The position numbers were made by a program, and so were the translations under genes. A stretch of 64,000 nt of DNA from the NCBI GenBank assembly GCA_910577405.1, contig CAJTMG010000007.1:48724-112723 (forward strand). Reading direction: 5' to 3'. This document shows, in pieces, positions 15,834 through 24,039 of the stretch. The DNA comes from an uncultured Oscillibacter sp. GTDB taxonomy: Bacteria > Bacillota > Clostridia > Oscillospirales > Oscillospiraceae. The notes beneath the pieces are model-generated. The model made no database searches. It saw nothing but the letters and a program-made list of their open reading frames with translations, and was not told the origin of the DNA. Position 1 is the stretch's first letter, and the number at the start of each line of letters is the position of its first letter.

Positions 15834-16988
15834 ATGAAACGAAGGAGAATCTTCCGGCGTGTGGAAGCGCTGCTGCTGGCCTGCGGGACGCTTTGGCTCG
15901 CTGCGGTGACGGCGGGCAGCGAGAATGCAGCGGCGGCCTGGAAAGCCCTGGGGGACGCGGCGCCGCTGGGGGTACTGCAATGGGAGCTGGGGGACTTCCG
16001 GCGGCAGGACGGCCTGTCTGCTGCTGCGGCTCTGGCGATTGGACAGTCTCCCCTGCTGCTGGCGGCGGGACCGGCCATTGCGGACTATCAGGCCCTGAAC
16101 CGGCAGGAGGCCCCGGAGGAAGACGGCGAGACGACGGAACCTGCTGTGATTCCCGTGGAGGAAACGCCCTTGGACCCCGTTGCTGCTCCCGCTGCGGACA
16201 ACGGCGTGCCTGCCAAGACGCTGGTTCCTTCCAGCACGGAGGGCTATACCGTCTGCGGCCGGACCTACATCAGTAATTCTACCCAGCATATCCTGTCCAT
16301 AGAAGACCTCCAGCAGCCCTTTGACGCCCGGTTAGGCCCCGAGGAACCTCAGATTCTGATCCTGCATACCCACGGCAGCGAAGCCTATACCCCCGTCCCT
16401 GGGACTTCCGTTGTCTGGTCCGGGAACTGCCGCACCACCGACTGCCGCTGGAACGTGGTCCGGGCCGGGGATGAAATGGCCGCCGTCTTCCATGAGCGGG
16501 GCATTTCCGTCCTCCATGACCGCACCCTTTATGATTATCCCTCTTATTCCGGCGCTTATGACCGTTCCCTGGCTGCAATTCAGTCCTACTTGGCCCAGTA
16601 TCCCTCCATCCGCTTTATCCTGGATGTGCATCGGGACGCCATTGAAGACGGGCAGGGGAATCAGTACAAAGCCGTCTCCGAAATCGAGGGCCTGGGAACC
16701 GCCGCGCAGATGACCATTGTCCTGGGCAGCGACGGCAGCGGTCTGGAGCATCCGCGATGGATGGAGAATCTCCGGCTGGGAACGGCCATCCAGGAGGAGG
16801 CCCTGCGGGATTATCCTACCCTGATGCGGCCCCTCCTGCTCCGGAACTCCCGCTATAACCAGCACGCCACCACGGGTTCTCTGCTGGTGGAGGTGGGCGC
16901 GGCCGGCAATTCCCCGGAGGAAGCAGCCCTGTCCGCCCGCCTCTTCGCTGAAAGTATGTCCAATATCCTGGAGGCCCAAAGCAAATGA
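15834..16988 (+). CDS. spoIIP: Stage II sporulation protein P
   Basis: The protein has 384 residues. ATG at 15834 is chosen over a GTG at 15825 because GAGGTG lies 7 bases before it. One N-terminal membrane segment (about 10-30) is followed by a linker and the amidase/endopeptidase domain with the family motifs ILHTHGSEAY, FILDVHRDAI and a C-terminal LVEVGAAGN. SpoIIP degrades septal peptidoglycan with SpoIID and SpoIIM during forespore engulfment. This is the best single evidence that the organism forms endospores. It is monocistronic with a strong terminator. Confidence 0.93.
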   Translation: MKRRRIFRRVEALLLACGTLWLAAVTAGSENAAAAWKALGDAAPLGVLQWELGDFRRQDGLSAAAALAIGQSPLLLAAGPAIADYQALNRQEAPEEDGETTEPAVIPVEETPLDPVAAPAADNGVPAKTLVPSSTEGYTVCGRTYISNSTQHILSIEDLQQPFDARLGPEEPQILILHTHGSEAYTPVPGTSVVWSGNCRTTDCRWNVVRAGDEMAAVFHERGISVLHDRTLYDYPSYSGAYDRSLAAIQSYLAQYPSIRFILDVHRDAIEDGQGNQYKAVSEIEGLGTAAQMTIVLGSDGSGLEHPRWMENLRLGTAIQEEALRDYPTLMRPLLLRNSRYNQHATTGSLLVEVGAAGNSPEEAALSARLFAESMSNILEAQSK

Positions 16989-17004
16989 ACCGCTCTCTTC
17001 CCCT

Positions 17005-17113
17005 ACAGCAATTCCATCCTGAACAGAGAGCTTTAATAGCAGAATCCAGCAGAAATAAAGGAATCTGAAAACTTTTTGCGCTGAAATAATCTTGCCCCTG
17101 GTGGAATTGCTGT
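17005..17113. repeat. 12-bp perfect inverted repeat, 85-bp spacer
   Basis: ACAGCAATTCCA (17005-17016) and TGGAATTGCTGT (17102-17113) lie in the 3' region of spoIIP before its terminator. The enclosed DNA is AT-rich and has no open frame. Confidence 0.75.
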
Positions 17114-17124
17114 AAAAACCTTCC

Positions 17125-17167
17125 GGCGCGCCGCGGGAGCTTCTTTTCCGTGAGCGCGCCGTTTTTT
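17125..17167 (+). terminator. Terminator of spoIIP
   Basis: GGCGCGC (17125-17131) pairs with GCGCGCC (17154-17160), then six T. The stretch from here to the Rrf2 promoter (17168-17379) shows no gene. Confidence 0.85.
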
Positions 17168-17379
17168 GCACCCAATTCACGCCTGTGTCTTTGCTGTCTT
17201 TTCCAATCGCTGCGGAGTAAAAATCTGGACGCTGTCAGAAATATAAATCTGGAGCGGGACTTTTTTTATGACCCGTGCTTTTGGGGCATACTGTTCCTTG
17301 ACGATTTTCCGGTTCTGTCAGAAAGAAGCAGGCGTTTTTGTGAGATCCTCCAAAAATTCCCGGCGGCTCAGGGAAAAGA

Positions 17380-17407
17380 TTGACATTTTGACAAAATCTG
17401 TTATACT
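17380..17407 (+). promoter_or_regulatory. Promoter of the Rrf2/redox operon
   Basis: TTGACA (17380-17385) and TATACT (17402-17407), 16 bases apart, 40 bases before the Rrf2 ATG. The spacer holds a second TTGACA and an AT-rich imperfect dyad that an Rrf2 protein could bind. Confidence 0.7.
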
Positions 17408-17447
17408 GGACAAAAAGGGTCAAGTTTCGGGAAAGGGGAACGGCCGT

Positions 17448-17843
17448 ATGCTGATCACAAGAGAGCTGGACTATGCCATACGGACCCTGCGGGCGCTGCA
17501 CCGGCACGGACAGCTTTCGGCGGCGGCGGTGGCGGAGCTGGAGCATATGCCAAAGGCCATCACGCTGAAAACCCTCAGCCGGCTCCATGGCGCGGGCATT
17601 GTGGAGAGCAGGCGGGGTATCGGCGGCGGTTACGTCCTCCGGCGGCCCTGCCGGGAATTGACGCTGCTGGACCTTTTCCAGGCCCTGGACGAGCCGCCGC
17701 TGCTCAACCGCTGCCAGAAGGAGGGCTACTGTTGCGAGAACCATCCCGAAGGCGGCTGCGGTATCTGCCGGGAGCTGAACCGGGTGCAGTCGGCGCTGAA
17801 TCTGGAATTCCAAAGAACCCCGTTAAGCGATATCTTTGCATAA
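17448..17843 (+). CDS. Rrf2 family transcriptional regulator with Cys cluster
   Basis: The protein has 131 residues; AAAGGGG precedes the ATG. The N-terminal winged helix starts MLITRELDYAIRTLRALHRH and carries the wing RRGIGGGYVLRRP. A C-terminal segment has six Cys (C-x5-CC-x7-C-x2-C pattern within CQKEGYCCENHPEGGCGICR), the place where IscR/NsrR/RsrR-type members hold a [2Fe-2S] or [4Fe-4S] cluster. It is therefore likely a redox, oxygen or NO sensor. It lies 37 bases ahead of the dehydrogenase fusion and probably controls itself and that operon. Confidence 0.88.
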   Translation: MLITRELDYAIRTLRALHRHGQLSAAAVAELEHMPKAITLKTLSRLHGAGIVESRRGIGGGYVLRRPCRELTLLDLFQALDEPPLLNRCQKEGYCCENHPEGGCGICRELNRVQSALNLEFQRTPLSDIFA

Positions 17844-17880
17844 ATCCGGACGCAATATGAAGGAAAAAGGAGGCACACAC

Positions 17881-19788
17881 ATGATGTATCAAACCACCCA
17901 GGCCCATGAAGAACTCCGGGCCAAAGTACGGGCTTTCGCCGAAAGTGAAATCAAACCCATCGCGTTTATGCTGGACAAGGAGAACAAATTCCCCACAGAG
18001 GCCGTGGCGAAAATGGGCGAACTGGGTCTGATGGGCCTGCCCTACGAGAAAGAGTACGGCGGCGCAGGGTCTGATGCGCTCAGCTACGCCATCGCCGTGG
18101 AGGAATTGGCCAGGGTCGACGGCGGCGCGGGAGTCATCCTGTCCGCCCACACGTCTTTGGGCACCTATCCGATTTACGCCTTTGGCACGGAAGAGCAGAA
18201 GAAAAAATACCTGCCCGATCTCTGCTCCGGCAAAAAACTGGGCGCGTTCGGCCTGACGGAACCAAACGCCGGTTCTGACGCGGGCGGCACCGAAACCACC
18301 GCCGAGGATATGGGGGACTACTACCTTCTGAACGGCGAGAAAATCTTTATCACCAACGGCGGTGAGGCCAGCACCTACGTCGTGTTTGCCGTGACCACGC
18401 CTGGCATCGGCACCCGGGGCATCTCCGCCTTTATCGTCGAGAAGGGCTGGGATGGATTTACCTTCGAGGAACATTACGACAAGATGGGCATCCGGTCCTC
18501 CGCTACCTGCCAGCTCAATTTCAACGGCGTGAAGGTCCCCAAGGAGAATCTGCTGGGCAAGGAAGGCCAGGGCTTCAAGATCGCCATGGCTACCCTGGAC
18601 GGCGGACGGATCGGCATCGCGGCACAGGCTCTGGGCATCGCTCAGGGGGCTTATGAGGCCGCTGTGGAGTATTCCAAGGAGCGGGTCCAGTTCGGACGGC
18701 CTATCTGTCAGCAGCAGAATATCGCCTTCAAAATCGCGGACATGGCAACGAAGCTTCGCTGCGCAAGATTCCTGGTCTACTCCGCCGCAGAGCTGAAGCA
18801 GGCCCATGTCCCCTACGGCATGGAGTCCGCCATGGCCAAGCAGTACGCCTCTGATATCGCACTGGAAGTCACCAACGACGCTCTCCAGATTTTCGGCGGC
18901 TGCGGCTACCTCAAGGGCATGGAGGTCGAACGCTTCTACCGCGACGCCAAAATTACCACCATCTACGAGGGAACCAACGAGATTCAGCGGGTCGTCATCG
19001 CCTCCCACATTCTGGGCAAGGCGGGTAAGGCTGACAGCGCGCCCGTGCAGAAGAGAGGCCCCGAAACCGGCGAACGCAAAAAGGCCATCTTCAAGGACGG
19101 CAGCGCGCAGGAGAAGGTGGAGGCCCTTGTCGCCAACCTCAAGAAGGACGGCCATGACTTCACCGTCGGCATTCCTATGGATACGCCCATTACCCAGGCG
19201 GAACGGGTGGTATCTGCCGGTCAGGGCATCGGGGCCAGGGAGAATATGAAGCTGGTGGAAGCTCTGGCGAAAGCGGCAGGCGCGGCCATTGGTTCCAGCC
19301 GTCCCGTGGCGGAAACGCTGAAATACCTGCCCCTGAACCGCTATGTGGGAATGTCCGGCCAGAAGTTCAAGGGGAATCTCTATATCGCCTGCGGCATCTC
19401 CGGCGCGATCCAGCATTTGAAGGGCATCAAGGACGCAAGCTGCATCGTGGCCATCAATAAGGACCCCAACGCCAAGATTTTCAAGAACTGCGATTACGGC
19501 ATCGTGGGGGATGTGATGGAAATCCTGCCCCTGCTGACCGCCGCCCTGGATACCGGCGAGAAACTGCCCGCGCCGCCGATGGTCAAGATGAAGCGGATGG
19601 TTCCCAAGAAGGTCACCCAGCCCCGGAAGCTCTACGTCTGCAACGGCTGCGGCTATGAATACGACGTGCTGGCAGGGGACCCTGAGAACGACGTGAAGCC
19701 CGGCACCGCCTTCAAGGAACTGCCCGAAGGCTGGACCTGCCCCCATTGCGGCGAACCGGTGGACGGCTTTATTGAAACGGAGGTCTGA
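17881..19788 (+). CDS. Acyl-CoA dehydrogenase - EtfA C-terminal domain - rubredoxin fusion
   Basis: The protein has 635 residues; AAAGGAGG lies 7 bases before ATG 17881. Residues 1-380 are an acyl-CoA dehydrogenase, with FGLTEPNAGSDAGG, KIFITNGG and the catalytic glutamate in TIYEGTNEIQR. About 410-565 match the FAD-binding C-terminal half of ETF alpha (ERVVSAGQGIG, ELVE-like helix, LYIACGISGAIQHLKG, VAINKDPNAKIF, DYGIVGD). About 585-635 are rubredoxin: CNGCGYEYD and WTCPHCGEP. Electrons from acyl-CoA could thus pass internally from FAD to FAD to the Fe(Cys)4 site. EtfB and the EtfA N-terminal half are absent. The neighbouring flavodiiron protein is a plausible electron acceptor. Confidence 0.95.
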   Translation: MMYQTTQAHEELRAKVRAFAESEIKPIAFMLDKENKFPTEAVAKMGELGLMGLPYEKEYGGAGSDALSYAIAVEELARVDGGAGVILSAHTSLGTYPIYAFGTEEQKKKYLPDLCSGKKLGAFGLTEPNAGSDAGGTETTAEDMGDYYLLNGEKIFITNGGEASTYVVFAVTTPGIGTRGISAFIVEKGWDGFTFEEHYDKMGIRSSATCQLNFNGVKVPKENLLGKEGQGFKIAMATLDGGRIGIAAQALGIAQGAYEAAVEYSKERVQFGRPICQQQNIAFKIADMATKLRCARFLVYSAAELKQAHVPYGMESAMAKQYASDIALEVTNDALQIFGGCGYLKGMEVERFYRDAKITTIYEGTNEIQRVVIASHILGKAGKADSAPVQKRGPETGERKKAIFKDGSAQEKVEALVANLKKDGHDFTVGIPMDTPITQAERVVSAGQGIGARENMKLVEALAKAAGAAIGSSRPVAETLKYLPLNRYVGMSGQKFKGNLYIACGISGAIQHLKGIKDASCIVAINKDPNAKIFKNCDYGIVGDVMEILPLLTAALDTGEKLPAPPMVKMKRMVPKKVTQPRKLYVCNGCGYEYDVLAGDPENDVKPGTAFKELPEGWTCPHCGEPVDGFIETEV

Positions 19789-19794
19789 GCGGTT

Positions 19795-20646
19795 ATGCGT
19801 CTGGAGAAAGAGAAGCTCATTGCCGCCTGTCAGGAAAGCCTGCTGCCTTGTGTGCGCATTACGCCGTCCCAGGAGAACGCGGGCCCGGCAGACAGCAAGT
19901 TCGGCGGGGACTTCTATCTGCCTGCCGGAGCTGAACCGCCGGAGATGGAATTCCTGGCGCAGGTCAATTTCTCCCAGGTCCCCCGGCTGGAGGGCTTCCC
20001 GGACAAGGGTCTGCTGCAATTCTTCCTCTGCACGGACGAGGACCGGTTTGAGTCCTTCTATGAAGACGGCTGCGCGTGGAAGCAGGACGCCGGGTTCTTC
20101 CAGGTCCGCTGGTACCCGGAGGCCCCCGAGGACGCGCCCGCCTGTGTGAACGCCGTGCCGGAAAAGCGCTGGCATCTGGATTCTCCCAAGGGCGGCATGA
20201 ATTTCGAGCCGTCGGAGGAAATCGCTACCATCTCTGTCAGGGAAGACGGCGGCTTTGCGTTCGACCTTGGCTTTGAGTTCCTTGAAGACGCGCTGACCCC
20301 GATCTTCCAGGCCGCGTGGGAAGAGGACGATGACGATGAAGACAGGGAAGAAGAAGAGGGCGTTTACGATCTGGAGAACAGCTGCGAGGATACGGACCAA
20401 TTCTTCTGCGACTTCGGCAACTGGGGCTTCAAGCTGGGCGGACATCCGTCTCTGCGGCAGGGGGAATTCCGGCTGGAGGAGGAAGACCATCAGGCGTATT
20501 CGGCACTGCTGTTCCAGTACGACCTGACGCCGCCCCATGACCCGGGCTGCCAGGAAGAGGATACCTTCTGTTTCTTCATCAAGCCCGGGGATTTGCGGGG
20601 CTGCCGTTTTGACGACATCCTGATGATTCATCACAACTGCTTCTGA
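19795..20646 (+). CDS. DUF1963 (YwqG-like) protein
   Basis: The protein has 283 residues. The start is 6 bases after the stop of the fusion gene, with GGAGGT in that gene's end. Marks of the family are GGDFYLPAG, EMEFLAQVNFSQVP, GLLQFFLC, the GFKLGGHPSLRQGEFR segment and a C-terminal FFIKPGDLRGCRFDDIL. An acidic run (D/E at about 177-190) is notable. Function is unknown in all members I know of. Its position in a redox operon suggests co-regulation rather than a shared reaction. Confidence 0.85.
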   Translation: MRLEKEKLIAACQESLLPCVRITPSQENAGPADSKFGGDFYLPAGAEPPEMEFLAQVNFSQVPRLEGFPDKGLLQFFLCTDEDRFESFYEDGCAWKQDAGFFQVRWYPEAPEDAPACVNAVPEKRWHLDSPKGGMNFEPSEEIATISVREDGGFAFDLGFEFLEDALTPIFQAAWEEDDDDEDREEEEGVYDLENSCEDTDQFFCDFGNWGFKLGGHPSLRQGEFRLEEEDHQAYSALLFQYDLTPPHDPGCQEEDTFCFFIKPGDLRGCRFDDILMIHHNCF

Positions 20647-20742
20647 CAAACGATTCTGAACAACTGCCCGGAGAGAGGACCGCCCAAATTCCTCACTCCT
20701 CATTCATAATTCCTAATTCAACACTAAGGAGGTTTTCCCTGT

Positions 20743-21960
20743 ATGTATAACTATCGTATGGTGACTGACGACCTGTACTGGGTTGGCGCGGACGAGCACC
20801 GGCTGGCTCTGTTTGAGAACATCCATCCCCTGTATCACGGCGTGAGCTATAACGCCTATGTGCTGCTGGACGAGAAAACCGTGCTGTTTGATACGGCGGA
20901 CTGGGCGGTGGGCCGGGAGTTCCTCGCCAACGTCAAGGCGGTGCTGAACGGCAGGCCCCTGGACTATCTGGTGATTAATCATGTGGAACCCGACCACGCC
21001 GCCTCCATTGAGGAAATCCTGCTCCGCTGGCCGGATGTGCAGATCATCACTACCCCCAAGGCGGTGACGATTCTCAATCAGTTCGGCTTTGACCTGGACC
21101 CCAACGCCGTGCAGGAGGTCAAGGAAGGGGACACCAAGTGCTTTGGCAAGCATACCGTGGCCTTCGTCTATGCGCCTATGGTCCATTGGCCGGAGGCGAT
21201 GGTGACGTTCGATACCACCAACGGCGTCCTCTTCTCCGCTGACGCCTTCGGTTCCTTCCGCGCCCTGGACGGAAAGCTCTTCGCCGATGAAGTGGACTTC
21301 GACCGGGAGTGGATCGACGACGCCCGGCGCTACTATACCAACATCGTGGGAAAGTACGGCCCCCAGGTTGTGGCGCTGCTGAACAAGGCCGCCAGCGTGG
21401 TGGGGCTGGATAATATCAAGATGCTCTGCCCCCTCCATGGTCCCATCTGGCGGAAGGACCTGGGCTATATCATTGACAAGTACACCCATTGGGCTACCTA
21501 CGAGCCGGAGGAAAAGGGCGTTATGATCGTCTACGCCTCCATGTACGGCAATACCGAGAACGCCGCCGAGGTCCTGGCCGCCAAGCTCACCGCCCGGGGC
21601 GTTACCAATACCCGGCTGTACGATGTCTCCAGCACCCACGTCAGCTATCTGATCTCTGACCTCTTCAAGTACAGCCATATCGTCTTCGCGTCCGTCACCT
21701 ATAACCTGGGCATTTTCCCGCCCATGCACAACTTCCTGATGGACATGAAGGCCCTGAATCTCCAGAAGCGCACCGCCGCGATTATGGGCAGCGGTTCCTG
21801 GGCGCCCCGGTCCGGCGAGCTGATCCGGAAGTGTCTGGAGGACTTGAAGCATTTCGATATCCTGGACGACGAAATGACCGTTACTTCCTCCCTCAGGCCC
21901 GACAACGAGGCCGAAATCGACGCTCTTGCCGACGCGATTGCCGCTTCCGTCCAGAAGTAA
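20743..21960 (+). CDS. Flavodiiron protein (FprA-type)
   Basis: The protein has 405 residues; AAGGAGG precedes the ATG. An N-terminal metallo-beta-lactamase-like diiron domain has HVEPDHAAS, then LFSADAFG and PLHGPIWR supplying ligands; a C-terminal flavodoxin domain starts VMIVYASMYGNTENAA. These proteins reduce O2 to water or NO to N2O using electrons from rubredoxin. With the upstream rubredoxin-bearing dehydrogenase and an Fe-S-type Rrf2 regulator this fits an oxygen or NO defence unit. The 96-base gap before it contains a C/T-rich stretch but no terminator. Confidence 0.95.
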   Translation: MYNYRMVTDDLYWVGADEHRLALFENIHPLYHGVSYNAYVLLDEKTVLFDTADWAVGREFLANVKAVLNGRPLDYLVINHVEPDHAASIEEILLRWPDVQIITTPKAVTILNQFGFDLDPNAVQEVKEGDTKCFGKHTVAFVYAPMVHWPEAMVTFDTTNGVLFSADAFGSFRALDGKLFADEVDFDREWIDDARRYYTNIVGKYGPQVVALLNKAASVVGLDNIKMLCPLHGPIWRKDLGYIIDKYTHWATYEPEEKGVMIVYASMYGNTENAAEVLAAKLTARGVTNTRLYDVSSTHVSYLISDLFKYSHIVFASVTYNLGIFPPMHNFLMDMKALNLQKRTAAIMGSGSWAPRSGELIRKCLEDLKHFDILDDEMTVTSSLRPDNEAEIDALADAIAASVQK

Positions 21961-21993
21961 GGCCGGGGAGACGCTGAAAAATTGAAACAGAAA

Positions 21994-22036
21994 AGGACCT
22001 GCTGTCTGTGCAACGCGGACGGCAGGCCCTTTTTAT
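21994..22036 (+). terminator. Terminator of the redox operon
   Basis: GGACCTGCTGTC (from 21995) pairs with GACGGCAGGCC (to 22028) with one bulged A, then CTTTTT. Confidence 0.8.
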
Positions 22037-22098
22037 ATCTGAAATTTTTGCGCTTCACTTCATCCGCCTTTTGAACGGAACAGCGGGAAGATCCGGAA

Positions 22099-22791
22099 TC
22101 AGATCAGGTTTGCAAAGGGTGAGACCACCAGGACCGTCAGCAGGCCCGCTACCGCAATGGCCAGACTGCTCATAGCCCCTTCCACTTCCCCCAGCTCGAT
22201 GGCTCTCGCGTTCCCTATGGCATGGGCAGAGGCGCCGATGGCGATCCCCTTTGCCACCGGCTCCTGAATGCGGAAAATCCGGAAGATGAACTCCGCCGTG
22301 ATATTGCCGATAATGCCCGTGACGATGATAACAGCCACAGTGATAGTCGGAATGCCGCCCAGTTCCTCGGAGACGCCCATGCCGATGGCCGTTGTGATGG
22401 ATTTCGGCAGCAGGGTGACGTATTGTTCATGGCTCAGGGAAAAGAGCTTCGACAGGGCAAACACGCTGACAAGACTGGCCAGCACCCCGGCGGCAATCCC
22501 TCCCGCGATCGCTTTGAGATTCTTTTTCAAAAGGGCAAGCTGCTGATAGAGCGGCACCGCCAGACAGACCGTGGCAGGGGTCAGAAGATAGCTGATGTAC
22601 CTGGCCCCTTCGTTGTACTGCCCGTAGTCCGCTTTCAGAAACACCAGCACGCCGATGATCAGAATGGTGGCAATCAGAATGGGATTCAGAACGCCCAGCC
22701 GGTATTTTTTCTTCACGTGCTTCCCAATCTCAAAGGCAGCCAGGGTCAAAACCGCCCCGAAATAGACGGATTCTGTCAGAAATTCCCTCAT
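22099..22791 (-). CDS. lrgB: LrgB/CidB family membrane protein
   Basis: The protein has 230 residues with about six or seven membrane segments. Family landmarks are LLTPATVCLAVPLYQQ, LLPKSITTAIGMGVSEELGG and GIAIGASAHAIGNARAIELG. LrgAB-type pairs influence murein hydrolase export and pyruvate or short-chain acid movement; which applies here is unknown. The start overlaps the LrgA stop by four bases (ATGA), showing translational coupling. Confidence 0.93.
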   Translation of the reverse strand: MREFLTESVYFGAVLTLAAFEIGKHVKKKYRLGVLNPILIATILIIGVLVFLKADYGQYNEGARYISYLLTPATVCLAVPLYQQLALLKKNLKAIAGGIAAGVLASLVSVFALSKLFSLSHEQYVTLLPKSITTAIGMGVSEELGGIPTITVAVIIVTGIIGNITAEFIFRIFRIQEPVAKGIAIGASAHAIGNARAIELGEVEGAMSSLAIAVAGLLTVLVVSPFANLI

Positions 22792-23147
22792 ACCTGCTTT
22801 CCCCTCTCCCGGCGGATGATGCTCTGCACTGTCCGGCCCGTTGCCCCCATGACGATGACGGTGGTGACAAAGGTGATGGCGCTGACCGGAATCCAGACGG
22901 GACGCAGTTCAGGCCACGCGTCCAGAAGCCCCACCGCCGCCGGAATGAACATCATGGGCATGATCTCAATCAGGAACCCTGCTGTTTTTTGGACCTGCTC
23001 CAGCTTCACAACGCCGGTACACAGGGCCAGCAGGAGCAGAACCAGGCCGTAGACGCTGGCGGGAACCGGGAAGGGAATCAGAAAATGCAGGATTTCCCCC
23101 AGAAGAGAGAAACACAGGATGATACCAAACTGACGCAGAAAAACCAT
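22788..23147 (-). CDS. lrgA: LrgA/CidA family membrane protein
   Basis: The protein has 119 residues and four hydrophobic segments. It starts MVFLRQFGIILCFSLLGE and contains the conserved IPFPVPASVYGLVLLLLAL stretch and the FIPAAVGLLD turn. Holin-like CidA/LrgA proteins pair with the LrgB encoded immediately downstream. The ribosome binding site (AGGTAG) is modest. No LytSR-type two-component genes are adjacent. Confidence 0.92.
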   Translation of the reverse strand: MVFLRQFGIILCFSLLGEILHFLIPFPVPASVYGLVLLLLALCTGVVKLEQVQKTAGFLIEIMPMMFIPAAVGLLDAWPELRPVWIPVSAITFVTTVIVMGATGRTVQSIIRRERGKQV

Positions 23148-23230
23148 ACCAAAACTACCTTTCGTTACATCATATCCGTAATACTGTAAAACATCCGCGC
23201 CTGCTTGTCAACGGAAACTTTTTGGCCCCG

Positions 23231-23276
23231 AAAAAAGACGGACGTCCTCTCGGCAGAATGTACAGGGAGGGCGTCC
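23231..23276 (-). terminator. Terminator of the flavin reductase gene
   Basis: Arms ggacgtcctc (23240-23249) and gagggcgtcc (23267-23276) form a slightly mismatched stem; six T follow on the minus strand. Confidence 0.75.
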
Positions 23277-23287
23277 ATTTTCTGTTT

Positions 23288-23905
23288 TCAGCGGATGAAG
23301 CTGGTGCGCTGGACCGGTTCCCGTTCCGGAAGCCCGTATTTCTCCCGGCCCAGTGCAATGCTCCGCATAAGGAAGGTCATATTTCTGGCCAGGGTGCGCA
23401 TGGTCTGCATTCCCTCCAGATCCTCTGCCGCCTGACCCGGTTCCCGGCCATGAACGCTGTTCCAATACTGGCTGGGGGCTACCGGCATTCCGGAGATGGT
23501 GAAGAACTTATTCAGCTCGTCAAATGCCGCGGACAGTCCTCCCCGACGAGCTGCCACCACTGCCGCGCCGGCTTTCATGGTCTTGTCAAAGGGCGTGCTG
23601 TAGAAAAGCCGGGTCAGGAAGGCCGTCAAGGTGGGGTTGGCAGCGGCGTAATATACCGGACTGCCCACGACAAGACCATCGCAGGCTTTGAACTTGGGAG
23701 CCGTCTCGTTGACCGCGTCGTCAAACACGCACCGGCCGTTTTTCCCGCAGCCCCCGCAGGCGATGCAGCTTCGGATGGCCTCCCTGCCGATCTGAACGCA
23801 CTCCGTCTCTATGCCCTCCGACTGGAAAACCTTCGCCATTTCCGCCAGCGCAAGGGCCGTGTTGCCGTTGGGTCTGGGACTTCCGTTGATCATCAGAACC
23901 TTCAT
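23288..23905 (-). CDS. Flavodoxin-fold NAD(P)H-dependent FMN reductase / iron-sulfur flavoprotein-like
   Basis: The protein has 205 residues from ATG 23905 after AAAGGAG. It begins MKVLMINGSPRPNGNT (FMN phosphate loop), then CIACGGCGKNGRCVFDD, a Cys-rich segment like the cluster motif of iron-sulfur flavoproteins, and VVGSPVYYAAANPTLTAFL. It probably passes electrons from NAD(P)H or a reduced carrier to a quinone or other acceptor. It is a single gene bounded by terminators on both sides. Confidence 0.88.
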   Translation of the reverse strand: MKVLMINGSPRPNGNTALALAEMAKVFQSEGIETECVQIGREAIRSCIACGGCGKNGRCVFDDAVNETAPKFKACDGLVVGSPVYYAAANPTLTAFLTRLFYSTPFDKTMKAGAAVVAARRGGLSAAFDELNKFFTISGMPVAPSQYWNSVHGREPGQAAEDLEGMQTMRTLARNMTFLMRSIALGREKYGLPEREPVQRTSFIR

Positions 23906-23952
23906 ATGCTTACTCCTTTCCGCAGATGCCAAGGGGATTCTGAACAGCTTTG

Positions 23953-23990
23953 AAAAGAGACGCCGTTCTGATCCTGCGGGCGTCTCTTTT
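23953..23990. terminator. Strong hairpin, terminator-like in both directions
   Basis: AAAAGAGACGCC (23953-23964) pairs perfectly with GGCGTCTCTTTT (23979-23990). On the minus strand it would end the operon of the CHAP-type protein. Confidence 0.85.
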
Positions 23991-24039
23991 CGCTGCTGAA
24001 ACCGGGACGAGAAATTTTATTGTGACAGGCCGTCCATGC

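Noticed and set aside
17704..20703. A 999-codon open frame on the minus strand, and similar very long antisense frames at 2268-3932, 6552-9230, 37986-39983 and 54453-56615
   Set aside because: They lie opposite well-identified genes in GC-rich DNA, where antisense stops are rare; they lack ribosome binding sites and recognisable protein features.
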